The position numbers and the translations under genes are program-made. From Algoriphagus sp. AK58 (GTDB lineage: Bacteria > Bacteroidota > Bacteroidia > Cytophagales > Cyclobacteriaceae), in assembly GCF_014324365.1 (NCBI RefSeq), contig NZ_QEIG01000003.1, positions 62,001 to 126,000 of the forward strand: a stretch of 64,000 nt of DNA. Direction: 5' to 3'. Position 1 is the stretch's first letter. Each line of letters starts with the position of its first letter. Below are positions 9,280 to 17,409 of the stretch, piece by piece. The notes below the pieces were generated by a model, which saw only the letters and a program-made list of their open reading frames with translations, ran no database searches and was not told the origin of the DNA.

Positions 9280-9804
9280 TTACTTCACCTTGTCAAGCGT
9301 CATCTCAAAAAATTGATACCAAGTACCTCCTGCTTGATATTCTCCCACCTCATACCATTGACCTTGATCGTTGAGTTGAATCACATAGCGCACTTGCTCT
9401 GTGGGTTGCCAAATGAGTTGGTTATTTTCCCATCGGGCAGGATAGGTACCCCGCAGGCCACTTTGGAGAAAGGAAGTAAATTCAAACGCACCGTCTTCCT
9501 TCGCTGGCTGAATCATAGCTAGCGCATGATGCACGGTTTTACCATCGGCTCGTCCTATCCCTTCGATTTGTAGTAACGTTCCGCTGAGTTGAAACTGTAC
9601 CCGTTCTTCCTGCTCAAAGGTCATTTTGACCCGATTCTCGCCCATCATCCATCCTGTTCCTTTCCAGGTTCCTTCCAAAAAGGACAGGAATGCCAATTTT
9701 TCTTGAGCCTCCCTGTTGAGTGCGTAGCTCATTTGAGACCAAGCCTTTTGCTGAAAAGAAGTTACCAAGCTCACCATCAGCATGATTTTTATAAAGTATT
9801 TCAT
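9280..9804 (-). CDS. Hypothetical exported beta-barrel-like protein (DUF1579/lipocalin-like)
   Basis: I do not recognise a specific family. The 174-aa product has a signal peptide (cleavage after KAWSQ). The mature part alternates short beta strands and contains FLEGTWKGTG near its start and RGTYPARWENNQLIW later, as in lipocalin-like or DUF1579-type barrels that bind small ligands. A 25-base motif directly upstream of the ATG (9806-9830) is shared with the promoter region of the neighbouring minus-strand operon, so the two units are probably co-regulated by the winged-helix protein encoded at 9848-10129. Confidence 0.6.
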   Translation of the reverse strand: MKYFIKIMLMVSLVTSFQQKAWSQMSYALNREAQEKLAFLSFLEGTWKGTGWMMGENRVKMTFEQEERVQFQLSGTLLQIEGIGRADGKTVHHALAMIQPAKEDGAFEFTSFLQSGLRGTYPARWENNQLIWQPTEQVRYVIQLNDQGQWYEVGEYQAGGTWYQFFEMTLDKVK

Positions 9805-9805
9805 T

Positions 9806-9830
9806 TGTAAATTAGTTTAAATTATAAACC
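9806..9830 (-). promoter_or_regulatory. 25-base operator/promoter-like motif, copy 1
   Basis: On the plus strand it begins TGTAAATTAGTTTA and ends TTATAAACC, and matches the copy at 10730-10754 in 23 of 25 bases. It holds GTAAA and TTTA half-sites facing each other. It touches the start codon of the minus-strand gene, so it probably covers its promoter. Confidence 0.55.
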
Positions 9831-9847
9831 AAAAAGGTAAATTTTTT

Positions 9848-10129
9848 TTAGGAAATGTAGTTTTTCAGATTTTCGACATACGCTTCAAAGGCTTTGACCC
9901 CTTCAGATGTAATTTTACAGGTAGTAAGAGGTCTTTTTCCCTTAAATGACTTTTCAATTGTGATGTAACCGGCTTTTTCCAGCTTGTCCAACTGCACGCT
10001 GAGGTTACCCGCAGTGGATTCGGTTTTTTCCTTTAGGAAAGTAAATTCTGCTTCTTCCAAGCCTATCAAAAGAGACATCACCGCTAGCCTTAGCTGGGAA
10101 TGAAGAAGGGGGTCTAATGGCTTAAACAC
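9848..10129 (-). CDS. Small winged-helix transcriptional regulator (HTH_34-like)
   Basis: This 93-aa protein is a single winged-helix DNA-binding domain of the MarR/PadR-like kind (PF13601-like). The recognition helix is in ESTAGNLSVQLDKLEKAGYI, and the wing is KGKRPLTTCKITSEG. It has no obvious effector domain, so it likely acts as a dimeric repressor. Its start overlaps the end of the upstream membrane-protein gene by 8 bases, which indicates translational coupling. Such pairs, a short regulator plus a membrane protein, are common in Bacteroidota. The conserved 25-base motif before this operon and before the next gene is the best candidate operator. Confidence 0.8.
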   Translation of the reverse strand: MFKPLDPLLHSQLRLAVMSLLIGLEEAEFTFLKEKTESTAGNLSVQLDKLEKAGYITIEKSFKGKRPLTTCKITSEGVKAFEAYVENLKNYIS

Positions 10130-10697
10130 GATTTTTAAATTTGGTTTTTAATACATATCCCGGTACCAAATACCCCAATACCATCGAGATGCCCGCGGTC
10201 AGGTATTGTTCATTGACAGGCAGCAAAAATCCGATAATCGCTCCGATGAACAAAACCGTCCCTCCCAATTTGGTAGAATTATCCCGAATCATCGCGCCAG
10301 TGCTGAAGACCCCAATTCCGGCCAGCACCAAAATGATCGGATTGTGTCGATACTCCAACACAGGCATAAAAGACAATAGAATCACCATTCCGACAAACAC
10401 AGCGATCCAAAGCTGTCCCAAGAAATCGTCCAAATGAGTCTTGACGCGGGACTTTTTACGCTCCCGAAACTCATGGACAAAACTCCAAATCACAGCAGGT
10501 ATCACCGCGAGCCATACCACATAAGGCATCTCAAAACCTGATTTAGCTAAGAAATAATGCCCAAAATTGCAGAGAGCAATTACCCAACCCCAGAGTAAAA
10601 GCTGAAAGCTTCCGTCACCTGCGGCTTCTTTTTTGGCCTTTTGGATCATCTCGGTGATCAAGGCCAGAGATTCCGAACTGTTCATTTGTTTTTCCAT
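10122..10697 (-). CDS. Multi-pass membrane protein, first gene of regulator operon
   Basis: The 191-aa product has a short cytoplasmic N-terminus (MEKQMNSSESLALITEMIQKAKKEA) and then about six hydrophobic segments, the first around residues 28-45 and the last near 165-183. I see no enzymatic motif. It is cotranscribed with the winged-helix regulator, whose start lies inside its 3' end. Its function may be to sense or respond to an envelope signal, but this is only inference from the pairing. Confidence 0.65.
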   Translation of the reverse strand: MEKQMNSSESLALITEMIQKAKKEAAGDGSFQLLLWGWVIALCNFGHYFLAKSGFEMPYVVWLAVIPAVIWSFVHEFRERKKSRVKTHLDDFLGQLWIAVFVGMVILLSFMPVLEYRHNPIILVLAGIGVFSTGAMIRDNSTKLGGTVLFIGAIIGFLLPVNEQYLTAGISMVLGYLVPGYVLKTKFKNRV

Positions 10698-10729
10698 GAT
10701 AATGATTTTTGAATTAATAACGAGCCAAA

Positions 10730-10754
10730 TGTAAATTAGTTTACTTTATAAACC
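10730..10754 (-). promoter_or_regulatory. 25-base operator/promoter-like motif, copy 2
   Basis: This is the second copy of the motif at 9806-9830 (23 of 25 bases identical). On the minus strand it runs into TACATTTG, a perfect Bacteroidota -7 box (TAnnTTTG), 33 bases before the membrane-protein start. The motif would overlap the region upstream of and including -7, fitting a repressor site. Confidence 0.55.
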
Positions 10755-10825
10755 TATTTATTACAAATATTTTTTGCTGACGTTTCAATTGGTAACTTGT
10801 AGAAGCAATTTTTCCCTTACTATCC

Positions 10826-11278
10826 ATGAAAAACATCTTTGATCCTCAAATCACTGGAGAACTTATCTCCAGAATCAATCAACTGAAGTCCGACAGTCCT
10901 GCGCTTTGGGGAAAAATGTCAGTGGATCAAATGCTAGCCCACTGTTGTGTAGCTTACGAGATGGCTTTTACCAATAAGTATCCCAAGCCTAATTCGATCA
11001 TGCGTTTTCTTCTAAAGACTTTTGTCAAAAATGGGGTCGTTAATGAAGTACCTTACAAAAGGAATATCCGAACAGCGCCACAATTCGTGATCTCGGATCG
11101 CAAGGATTTTGAGCTTGAACAAAAGCGGCTGATTACTTACCTCGAGCATACCTTGGCCTTAGGCAAAGACCATTTTGAAGGAAAGGAATCTCTTTCATTT
11201 GGGCCATTGACCGCTCAAGAGTGGAACAACTTATTCTACAAACATCTGGACCATCATCTGAATCAGTTTGGAGTATAA
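10826..11278 (+). CDS. DUF1569 family protein (DinB-like four-helix fold)
   Basis: The 150-aa cytoplasmic protein matches DUF1569, a relative of the DinB/YfiT metal-binding four-helix bundles. Likely metal-site residues include the histidine of MLAHCCVAYEMAF and those of YKHLDHHLNQFGV at the C-terminus; the block SPALWGKMSVDQMLAHC is typical. No biochemical role is established for the family; relatives are thiol-dependent transferases. It lies divergent from the membrane-protein/regulator operon. Confidence 0.75.
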   Translation: MKNIFDPQITGELISRINQLKSDSPALWGKMSVDQMLAHCCVAYEMAFTNKYPKPNSIMRFLLKTFVKNGVVNEVPYKRNIRTAPQFVISDRKDFELEQKRLITYLEHTLALGKDHFEGKESLSFGPLTAQEWNNLFYKHLDHHLNQFGV

Positions 11279-11321
11279 ATCCTATTCTAAATTCTTTTCT
11301 TGACTATTTAATATTACTTCG

Positions 11322-12005
11322 ATGCTACTTTACAAAAGACCTTTCCAAAAGAAAATGGGAGTCGTACTCAGTGTTCTTTTCCTTTGTTCCTTCGGTCTTT
11401 TTGCTCAGGAAACAGCCTCAGATATTCCCACCTCGACTTCCTTAAACGAGCTTTTGGCAATGAATCTGAAATTTCCCAGTGCAGAATTAAGGGATAAAAA
11501 GTCTGCAAGAGTCATTATCTCTATGAAAATTGATCAAGTGGGGCGGCCAGATAGCATATTCCTGATTGAAAGTGCCTCTGAGGCTTTTAATAAGGAAGTT
11601 TTAAGAGTGATCGATTTGGCTACGATAAACTGGAAACCTGAATATTTGGAAAACAGACCGACAGGGAATGAATATTTATGGGTAATTTCCTTCAAGGCTG
11701 CAATGGGGGAAAGCATGATCACAGATGAATTTAGCGTTGTGGATAACCTTCTCAAAAAGGAGAAATATGACAAAGCAATCGAGCTTTGTTCTGAAAAAAT
11801 TACCGAGAACCCCTACAAATATCTATGGTATGAGAAACGGGCCGAGGCTCACCGCTTGGCAGGAAATGCTGAGTCAGGACAGCGCGACTTCATGGCAGCC
11901 AAGCAGGTGAAGCGCAAGGTATTAGCAGAAGCAGAAGTGAAAGCCTTTGGATCCATTCGAGTGGATCAGGTTATGCCCGGTACCATCAGAGGGACGAATT
12001 TTTGA
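11322..12005 (+). CDS. Exported protein with TonB-C-like domain and tetratricopeptide-like tail
   Basis: A signal peptide (MLLYKRPFQKKM..., cleavage after GLFAQ) precedes a domain of about residues 35-130 that resembles the TonB C-terminal fold: LKFPSAELRDKKSARVIISMKIDQVGRPDSI and EVLRVIDLATINWKP follow the pattern seen in periplasmic TonB-like proteins. There is no transmembrane anchor or proline-rich linker, so it is not an energy-transducing TonB. Residues 140-200 form two TPR-like helical pairs (EKYDKAIELCSEKI, YEKRAEAHRLAGN). It probably mediates protein-protein contacts in the periplasm. Confidence 0.6.
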   Translation: MLLYKRPFQKKMGVVLSVLFLCSFGLFAQETASDIPTSTSLNELLAMNLKFPSAELRDKKSARVIISMKIDQVGRPDSIFLIESASEAFNKEVLRVIDLATINWKPEYLENRPTGNEYLWVISFKAAMGESMITDEFSVVDNLLKKEKYDKAIELCSEKITENPYKYLWYEKRAEAHRLAGNAESGQRDFMAAKQVKRKVLAEAEVKAFGSIRVDQVMPGTIRGTNF

Positions 12006-12100
12006 AATCACCAACCTGCTTTTAGTTCTTTTGAATCTATTGAAGAAAAGGATCTATTATCAACCTTTGTTAAATTTGACTTCACCAATATTCTTTAGCG

Positions 12101-12568
12101 ATGAAAAATTCCCTACTGTTCATTTTTGCATTAGCCACTTTACAACTAAGCTGCAGCAAACCATCAGAATCACAATCTGAAGAAGTCGAAACTGTGGCTG
12201 AAACCTCAGAAACATCTCAAACACTACCAACAGGAGACAACTCACAAACCTCGTTGGATTGGGCGGGAACCTACTTCAATGTCCTTCCCTGTGCCAGTTG
12301 TGAAGGAATTGAAACTTGGGTGACCCTAAATCAAGACGGCACTTTTCAGCTCAAAACCAATTATTTAGGACTAAACGATGCCAGGGAAGAGATTTTCACA
12401 GGAACCTTCAAATGGGATGATACCGGCTCAAACGTGCAGCTCGAAGGCCTGATCGGTGATGCCCCGGGAAAATATAAAGTAGGTGAAAACCAAATCTGGC
12501 ATCTCGACCGGGACGGAAATCGCATCGAAGGCGAATTGGCCGAGCGCTACATCCTCAAAAAGCAATAG
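12101..12568 (+). CDS. NlpE-like copper/envelope-stress lipoprotein
   Basis: This is a 155-aa lipoprotein with lipobox LQLSC (Cys18), a Ser/Thr/Glu-rich linker, and an NlpE N-terminal domain. The signature is VLPCASCEGIETWVTLNQDGTF, whose CxxC (Cys64, Cys67) is the redox- or copper-related pair of NlpE. In E. coli, NlpE sits in the outer membrane and signals adhesion and copper stress to Cpx; here there is no Cpx system next door. It converges with oxyR, the two stop codons being 2 bases apart. Confidence 0.8.
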   Translation: MKNSLLFIFALATLQLSCSKPSESQSEEVETVAETSETSQTLPTGDNSQTSLDWAGTYFNVLPCASCEGIETWVTLNQDGTFQLKTNYLGLNDAREEIFTGTFKWDDTGSNVQLEGLIGDAPGKYKVGENQIWHLDRDGNRIEGELAERYILKKQ

Positions 12569-12570
12569 GC

Positions 12571-13503
12571 TTATTTGAAGCGTACGATTTTTCCGTGTGC
12601 TTTGGAGGTCATCTCCTGCGGAATGGCCTCCGTAATTTCCCTATAAAGCAACTCTACCAGTTTTTGCTTGAGAAAATTACGGTTGAGGATGATGCTTACT
12701 TCCCTGATAGGAGCACTTCCTTTGAACGGTCTAAGCCTTGATTTTTCCTCCTCGGAAAGATCAAAGGTCGCTAATTCAGGAAGCAAGGTCACACCTTGAT
12801 ACCGGTTGACCATATTTCGAAGTCCTTCCAAAGAGCCGCTTTCATAATGGAAATTTTTATGGCCTGCCATTCGTTGATCACAAAAGCTTACCACTTGATC
12901 CCGAAAACAATGGCCTTGTTGCAAGATCCAAAGTTCATCAGATTTCAATTGATCGGGTCGGATTTCTTTTTCTTTCAACAGTTCATGCCCCTGAGAAAAA
13001 TAGGCGTAGAATTTCTCATAAAACATCGGCTTTTCCAGGATACCGGATTCTTCCAAAGGAGTTACTATAATTCCCAAATCCAACTCATCATTTTTTAGCC
13101 TTTTGACTACCTCTTCGGTTACCATCTCTTGGACTTCCAGTTTGACATTCGGGTATTTGTCCAAAAACCTTCGGATAAATCGATGCAATAAGTAGGGTGC
13201 CAAAGTAGGGATAATCCCAAGTTTTAGCGTCCCTGAAATATCTCCTTTCAACTGGGCAACGAGCTCCAAAATTCCTTTACTCTCAGACACCACTTTCTTG
13301 GCTTGGGCAATAATTTGAACCCCGATTTCTGTAGGTATCACAGGCATTTTGCTTCGATCAAAAAGCAAAACCCCTAATTCTTTTTCCAGCTTGCCAAGCT
13401 GTGCACTTAAGGTCGGCTGAGTAACAAAGCAGGACTCTGCTGCATTTCCAAAGTGTCGGTGCTTATCGACTGCGATCAGGTATTCCAGCTGTTGAATAGT
13501 CAT
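12571..13503 (-). CDS. oxyR: Hydrogen-peroxide sensor OxyR (LysR family)
   Basis: OxyR is a LysR-type activator that is oxidised by H2O2 to a disulfide and then turns on catalase and peroxidase genes. The 310-aa protein has the N-terminal winged helix (residues 1-60, with TQPTLSAQLGKLEKELG) and a substrate-binding-like C-terminal domain. The redox pair is present in GHCFRDQVVSFC as Cys199 and Cys208, the same numbers and spacing as in E. coli OxyR. It is transcribed divergently from the Gfo/Idh-thioredoxin operon with a 200-base gap, so it may control that operon as well as itself. Confidence 0.93.
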   Translation of the reverse strand: MTIQQLEYLIAVDKHRHFGNAAESCFVTQPTLSAQLGKLEKELGVLLFDRSKMPVIPTEIGVQIIAQAKKVVSESKGILELVAQLKGDISGTLKLGIIPTLAPYLLHRFIRRFLDKYPNVKLEVQEMVTEEVVKRLKNDELDLGIIVTPLEESGILEKPMFYEKFYAYFSQGHELLKEKEIRPDQLKSDELWILQQGHCFRDQVVSFCDQRMAGHKNFHYESGSLEGLRNMVNRYQGVTLLPELATFDLSEEEKSRLRPFKGSAPIREVSIILNRNFLKQKLVELLYREITEAIPQEMTSKAHGKIVRFK

Positions 13504-13705
13504 TTTGATAGAAAAATTCTATGGCAAGAAAGTAAAAAGTCGGGGAAAGAGTTCCATTCCGAAAGCTGAATAAAATCAGGAAACCCTCCCTTTTATCTCG
13601 ATTTATCCATCATTTATCAAAATCACCTTCGAAAATTTCAAAAGCCAAATCATTTCTGGTAATTTATTTAGCTTATTGAGTAATTCACTTAAACCCATTA
13701 ACCTG

Positions 13706-15010
13706 ATGAGTTCTAATTCATTTTCCCGACGAAAATTCCTCGGCGCCAGTCTATTGACCTCTGCCGGACTGAGTTTGATACCCGAACTTTCTTTTGCTTC
13801 AGCGCCAACCCCTCTTTTCCAAACCGCCCACGAGCGTGTTCGCTTGGGTTTTATCGGAGTGGGCCGGCAGGCTATGGGACTCTTAAATAACTTCATGAGA
13901 ATCTCAGGAGTGGAAGTCGTGGCAGGTGCCGATGTTTATGCCATCAAGCGGGAGCGATTTGCCCTCCGAGTTCAGAAAAATATGACTGAGGCTGGCAAAA
14001 CGTATGTCGCTCCTAAACTTTATGAAGACTACCGGGAGCTTTTGGCAAATCCTGAAGTGGATGCAGTGGTGATTGCCTCACCGGACCACTGGCATGCCAT
14101 CATGGCCATAGATGCCTGTAGGGCCAAAAAAGACATTTACCTCGAAAAACCGCTCACCTTCACGATCAAAGAAGGTCAGGAGCTTGTCAAAGCGGTTCGT
14201 GAAAATGGGATCGTCCTCGCCGTCGGTTCTATGCAGCGAGCAGCAGTCAACTTTCAAACGGCTGCCATGCATGTGCAACGAGGCAAGCTGGGCAAAATCT
14301 CCCAAGTGCTCGTTCATGTCGGTGACAATCCCCATCCCAAACCCTACGATCTCGCGGAAGAAGCCATCCCGGCTGGCTTAAATTGGGAAAAGTGGCTCGG
14401 TCCCATTCCCTCCATACATTTCAATGATTTGCTGAACCCGGGAATTACTTTAAATCCGGAAAAAAACGAAGCGGCCTGGGGTGCTTGGCGCTGGTATCGG
14501 GAAACAGGTGGTGGGTTGATGACCGACTGGGGCGCGCACATGATCGACGTCGCTCAATGGGGACTCAGCATGGACCGAAACGGTCCCGTGGAAGTCATCC
14601 CAGCATCGGGAGACAAGCCGCTTTCCTATCGCTATGCAAATGGGGTAGAAATGTTGATCACCAAGTTTGATGAGGGTCGACAAGGCGTGAAGTTTTTAGG
14701 AGAAAAAGGATGGATCAAAGTTTCCCGGGGAAATTACGATACTTCGATCGCTGACTTGCAGATTGGAAAAGAACCGGAAAACTTCAGTTTTGGAGCACAT
14801 CATGTGGACTTTATCGACTGTATCCGAAAAAGAAAAGATCCGATTGTTCCGGTTGAGGTCGGACACAGCACTTGCACGGCTTGTACGATAGGAAATATTG
14901 CTCATGAACTTAACAAACCCCTGAAATGGGATCCAATTGCTCAGGTTTTCACGGATTCAGAAGCTAATAAAAAGTTACACTACACCTATCAGCGCGGACT
15001 TTCGCTTTAG
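13706..15010 (+). CDS. Tat-exported Gfo/Idh/MocA family oxidoreductase
   Basis: This is a NAD(P)-dependent oxidoreductase, probably acting on a sugar or sugar-like compound outside the cytoplasm. I start it at the ATG at 13706, which gives a twin-arginine signal SRRKFLGASLLTSAGL; a TTG 30 bases upstream is less likely. The Rossmann fold shows GFIGVGRQAMG, the family EKPLTF motif follows, and the C-terminal domain has GAHMIDVAQWGL with the candidate catalytic His. Length (434 aa) is usual. Tat export implies the cofactor is folded in before export. The next gene begins 25 bases after its stop, so the two probably form an operon. Confidence 0.88.
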   Translation: MSSNSFSRRKFLGASLLTSAGLSLIPELSFASAPTPLFQTAHERVRLGFIGVGRQAMGLLNNFMRISGVEVVAGADVYAIKRERFALRVQKNMTEAGKTYVAPKLYEDYRELLANPEVDAVVIASPDHWHAIMAIDACRAKKDIYLEKPLTFTIKEGQELVKAVRENGIVLAVGSMQRAAVNFQTAAMHVQRGKLGKISQVLVHVGDNPHPKPYDLAEEAIPAGLNWEKWLGPIPSIHFNDLLNPGITLNPEKNEAAWGAWRWYRETGGGLMTDWGAHMIDVAQWGLSMDRNGPVEVIPASGDKPLSYRYANGVEMLITKFDEGRQGVKFLGEKGWIKVSRGNYDTSIADLQIGKEPENFSFGAHHVDFIDCIRKRKDPIVPVEVGHSTCTACTIGNIAHELNKPLKWDPIAQVFTDSEANKKLHYTYQRGLSL

Positions 15011-15034
15011 TCTGGCAATCCACACCCAAACCCT

Positions 15035-16237
15035 ATGAATACCTCCAATCGAACGCTTTATATTGCCCTGATCGCTTCCGGTTTCCTCTTTTTCCAATGT
15101 GGAAAAACAAGGGAACCCGAAGTCCAAACGGAAGAAACAGCCTCCACGTTTGTGGCAAATCCTCAAGTAGTAGCCGAAAAAGCAATAGCTAAATTAACTA
15201 TTAGAGACCAAGCCCCTCCATTTAACCTTCCAGATGTGGATGGCAAATTTCATACGCTGGAGGATTTTGCGGACAAAGATATACTCGTGGTCAACTTTAC
15301 CTGCAATCATTGTCCGACAGCGCAAGCATATGAAGATAGATTCATCGGGTTGGTAAAAGAATACGAAGGAAAATCAGTCGCCTTCGTGGCGATCTCTCCC
15401 AATAGCCCGATTGCAGTTTTGCCCGAAGAACTGGGCTATACGGATTTGGGGGATTTTCACGAGGAAATGAAAATTAGAGCAGAGGCAAAAGGCTATAATT
15501 TCCCTTACCTCTATGACGGGGATACCCATGAGTTTTCCACAGCGTATGGTCCTACAGCCACACCGCACGTGTTTGTCTTTGACAAAGACCGAAAACTGAC
15601 TTATTCCGGTCGAATCGATGCCAAGGAAAAACCCGGAACCGGAAATTCGGAGGATTTGAGAGCTGCCATTGAAGCAACACTGAAAGGCGAGGCCTTGCCC
15701 CCTGAGTCCGCTCAAACGCCTGCTTTTGGCTGCTCGATCAAATGGGCTTGGAAAAATGAGTACACCATCAAGACCAATGAGGAATGGAAAAAACGGGAAG
15801 TCACTTTAGAAAAACTCAGCCCGGCCGGATTGGCTGATTTATTGAAAAACGATTCAGACAAACTGCTCTTGGTCAATTTCTGGGCGACTTGGTGCGGCCC
15901 CTGCATTATAGAATATCCGGAATTTGTGACCATGCAGCGGATGTATGGCGCAAGGGATTTTCAGTTTGTCTCCGTGAGTATGGATGCACCAGACCAGCAG
16001 GAAAAGGCCTTGAAGTTTCTCAAATCCAAAGCTTCTGCTCTGCCCAACTATCTGATGGATACCGAAGACAAGTATGAAGTCATCAAAGTAGTTGGCTCGG
16101 ATTGGGATGGAAGTCTGCCGATCACTCTACTGATCGAGCCGGGAGGAAAAGTAGCCTATCGGGTTCCGGGAACAATTGACGCCTTGGAATTGAAGCGGGC
16201 AATTGTGGATCATCCGATGATCGGAAGATACTATTGA
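15035..16237 (+). CDS. Lipoprotein with two thioredoxin-fold domains (redoxin plus TlpA-like)
   Basis: The 400-aa product has a lipobox FFQC (Cys22). Domain 1 (about 55-215) is a redoxin of the AhpC/TSA type with FTCNHCPTAQAYEDRF, active cysteines Cys90 and Cys93. Domain 2 (about 262-395) is TlpA/ResA-like with NFWATWCGPCIIEYP, Cys287 and Cys290. Between them the family-typical FGCSIKW carries a further Cys233. Two active CxxC centres on one lipoprotein suggest electron transfer within the molecule or reduction of periplasmic disulfides. It follows the Gfo/Idh gene and ends before an inverted repeat that probably terminates transcription. Confidence 0.88.
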   Translation: MNTSNRTLYIALIASGFLFFQCGKTREPEVQTEETASTFVANPQVVAEKAIAKLTIRDQAPPFNLPDVDGKFHTLEDFADKDILVVNFTCNHCPTAQAYEDRFIGLVKEYEGKSVAFVAISPNSPIAVLPEELGYTDLGDFHEEMKIRAEAKGYNFPYLYDGDTHEFSTAYGPTATPHVFVFDKDRKLTYSGRIDAKEKPGTGNSEDLRAAIEATLKGEALPPESAQTPAFGCSIKWAWKNEYTIKTNEEWKKREVTLEKLSPAGLADLLKNDSDKLLLVNFWATWCGPCIIEYPEFVTMQRMYGARDFQFVSVSMDAPDQQEKALKFLKSKASALPNYLMDTEDKYEVIKVVGSDWDGSLPITLLIEPGGKVAYRVPGTIDALELKRAIVDHPMIGRYY

Positions 16238-16335
16238 TGTACAATTGTAGATTTTTGATTTACAACGTTGAAGAGTGAAGAGGGCTCTGAATTAAAAACC
16301 TGCCCCTTTCTTGTCAAAATTTAGATCAAAACACT

Positions 16336-16382
16336 TTTGAACAGGATTGAAAACAAGTAGATTGTATTCAATCCTGTTTTTT
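16336..16382 (+). promoter_or_regulatory. ohrR promoter with MarR-type operator, overlapping a terminator-like hairpin
   Basis: TTTG at 16336-16339 and TAGATTGT at 16358-16365 (18 bases between) fit a Bacteroidota promoter with two mismatches in -7. A perfect palindrome GATTG-tatt-CAATC covers 16360-16373 and another GATTG lies at 16345-16349; this is the spacing of MarR/OhrR boxes. The larger arms AACAGGATTGAA (16340-16351) and TTCAATCCTGTT (16367-16378), with T after, also form a hairpin able to terminate the upstream operon. Confidence 0.55.
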
Positions 16383-16385
16383 GTT

Positions 16386-16826
16386 ATGAACTCCTCCGAA
16401 TTTACATCCCTACGCCTTTCCCAGCTTCTCTATACCAGTTCAAGGCTGATGATTCAACAGATTCAATTGCGCCTGAATGAACTTGGCTTGACTTATTTAC
16501 AATATTTAGTTTTGTCCATTCTTTGGGAAATAGATGGGCTGAAAGTTCATGAATTAGGCGAACGGTTGAGTTTAGACTCGGGAACATTGACTCCCCTCCT
16601 TAAAAAACTGGAAGTTCAAAACCTTCTCAAGCGAAAGCGAGGGGAAAACGATGAGCGGACGGTCAGTATACACCTGACTTATCAGGGAAAATCACTCCAG
16701 ACCAAAACTTTGGCCATACTTCAAGAGTTGGAAGACCAATTGACTTCACGCCTGGGAAAATCGACTGAGAAGTTAATCCCTCAGGCGGAGGTCTTTTTGG
16801 AAAATCTCAAAACCCTTAAAAAGTAA
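16386..16826 (+). CDS. ohrR: MarR-family regulator, OhrR-like but cysteine-free
   Basis: OhrR represses ohr until organic peroxide oxidises a conserved N-terminal cysteine. This protein (146 aa from the ATG at 16386; a TTG at 16347 lies inside the upstream hairpin and is unlikely) has the full OhrR/MarR fold, with recognition region GERLSLDSGTLTPLLKKLEVQNLLKR and wing ENDERTVS. The block aligned to the redox centre reads LRLSQLLYTSSRLM, with Ser where OhrR has Cys, and the whole protein contains no cysteine. It lies one base before ohr, so the pair is an operon. Either the sensing chemistry differs or ohr is controlled by another signal. Confidence 0.82.
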   Translation: MNSSEFTSLRLSQLLYTSSRLMIQQIQLRLNELGLTYLQYLVLSILWEIDGLKVHELGERLSLDSGTLTPLLKKLEVQNLLKRKRGENDERTVSIHLTYQGKSLQTKTLAILQELEDQLTSRLGKSTEKLIPQAEVFLENLKTLKK

Positions 16827-16827
16827 G

Positions 16828-17247
16828 ATGGAAAAACTGATTGTAGACTACACAGCCGTAGCGATCAACACCGGCGGAAGAAAAGGACATGTCCGAACAG
16901 ATGATGGAAAATTGGATTTTGAAGTTTCTATGCCGAAAGAAATTGGAGGAGATGGAGAAAAAACAAATCCTGAACAGCTTTTTGCAGCAGCCTATGCGGC
17001 CTGTTTTGGAGGTGCTTTGGCGGCAGTGGCCGGAAAAACCAGCCTCCGTGATTCTGAAATCAAAGCCAAAGTACATCTGGGACACTATGGTCCAAACAGT
17101 TTCGGACTCGGAGTAGATATTGAAGTGAAAATTCCGCATGCCGAATCACTAGAGCACGCCCAGCAATTGGTGGAAGCTGCGCATCAAGTTTGCCCTTACT
17201 CTAAAGCTACCCGAGGGAATATCGAGGTGAAGGTAAAGGCCGTGTAA
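16828..17247 (+). CDS. ohr: Organic hydroperoxide resistance peroxidase Ohr
   Basis: Ohr reduces organic and fatty-acid hydroperoxides with a pair of cysteines, recycled by lipoylated proteins. At 139 aa it is full length and carries both active-site residues: Cys59 in AAYAACFGGAL and Cys122 in VCPYSKATRGN, plus the conserved catalytic Arg near the N-terminus (RKGHVR region). It follows the OhrR-like gene by one base and is closed by a strong terminator. Confidence 0.96.
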   Translation: MEKLIVDYTAVAINTGGRKGHVRTDDGKLDFEVSMPKEIGGDGEKTNPEQLFAAAYAACFGGALAAVAGKTSLRDSEIKAKVHLGHYGPNSFGLGVDIEVKIPHAESLEHAQQLVEAAHQVCPYSKATRGNIEVKVKAV

Positions 17248-17263
17248 GTCCTGTTATTCTAGG

Positions 17264-17305
17264 AGAAAGAGACTGTGCGTGTGGTGTGCAGTCTCTTTCT
17301 TTTTT
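17264..17305 (+). terminator. Rho-independent terminator of ohrR-ohr
   Basis: Arms AGAAAGAGACTG and CAGTCTCTTTCT around a 13-base loop, followed by T, start 17 bases after the ohr stop. Confidence 0.9.
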
Positions 17306-17409
17306 GTAACCACCAAGTTTTGATCCTATGGACTTTTTCCACTTTTTCCTAACCGGTAATTTCCATCCCGGCAAAACGCATTAACTTCCCAGCTGAAAAA
17401 ATTTTCAAG

